Shown piece by piece: positions 6,511 to 6,519 of a stretch of DNA of 6,519 nucleotides (its first letter is position 1; the number at the start of each line of letters is the position of its first letter). The DNA comes from Nitrospirota bacterium (GTDB taxonomy: Bacteria; Nitrospirota; Nitrospiria; Nitrospirales; UBA8639): positions 1 through 6,519 of the forward strand of contig JAOUQB010000144.1 of assembly GCA_029879555.1 (NCBI GenBank), given 5' to 3'. Both the position numbers and the translations under genes were made by a program. Under the pieces are notes generated by a model. The model was given only the letters and a program-made list of their open reading frames with translations, made no database searches and was not told the DNA's origin.

Positions 6511-6519
6511 AGCCCTTAC

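Larger units (their letters stand above)
6192..6519. other. Region upstream of the operon, no convincing gene
   Basis: This 328-bp stretch holds the candidate promoter at 6268-6296, the weak sigma-54-like site and a purine/pyrimidine-biased block at 6420-6519. Within that block a hairpin at 6425-6455 has outer arms AGAGGAG and CTCCTCT and an inner stem GAAAA/TTTTC. Another loose inverted pair is CCTTGC (6384-6389) with GCAAGG (6413-6418). None is followed by a T-run. Short open frames on both strands lack recognisable sequence. Confidence 0.5.

Noticed and set aside
6474..6519. ATG at 6474 with open frame to the right edge, preceded by GGTGGAG
   Set aside because: Spacing from GGAG to ATG is only 3 bases, only 15 codons are visible, and the region is purine-biased, so it cannot be supported as a gene.

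Overview
The window holds four confident protein-coding genes and one short dispersed-type repeat. It reads as bacterial chromosome from a Gram-negative organism: there is a Tat-exported periplasmic enzyme, a Sec-exported TPR protein, strong AGGAGG-type ribosome binding sites, and a sigma-54 activator. Base composition looks near 50% GC. A member of the Nitrospirota (Nitrospira-like) is my best guess. It rests on the look of the 187-332 repeat, which resembles short elements I recall from Nitrospira genomes, and on the CHASE2/sigma-54 and TPR gene style. The guess is tentative because nothing could be searched.

Left part (1-1069). The first bases carry a ribosome binding site on the minus strand that points out of the window, so a minus-strand gene probably starts just beyond base 1. 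A 146-bp element with inverted termini lies at 187-332, and a strong hairpin at 354-381 follows the end of hpf. The hpf gene (418-795, minus) encodes a short HPF/RaiA-family ribosome-associated protein and has a good sigma-70-type promoter at 912-940. It is divergent from msrB.

Middle (1070-1621). msrB (plus) encodes a methionine-R-sulfoxide reductase with a twin-arginine signal peptide. The two arginine codons are AGG-AGG and themselves form a Shine-Dalgarno sequence for an internal in-frame ATG, so a second, shorter form could be made. msrB converges on the next gene with a 42-bp gap.

Right part (1622-6519). A two-gene minus-strand operon has 1 bp between its genes. The first gene (4224-6191) encodes an exported protein of about 12 TPR repeats with a Sel1-like C-terminus. 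The second (1622-4222) encodes a single-chain membrane regulator: N-terminal membrane helix, extracytoplasmic CHASE2 sensor, three membrane helices, long coiled coil, sigma-54-activating AAA+ domain with intact GAFTGA loop, and what looks like two tandem Fis-type helix-turn-helix units. The obvious model is that the TPR protein works in the periplasm with the CHASE2 sensor and that the signal passes through the membrane directly to sigma-54 RNA polymerase, with no histidine kinase or response regulator. That model is inference. The last 328 bases hold a candidate promoter for the operon, a weak sigma-54-like site, a direct repeat and a hairpin, but no convincing gene.
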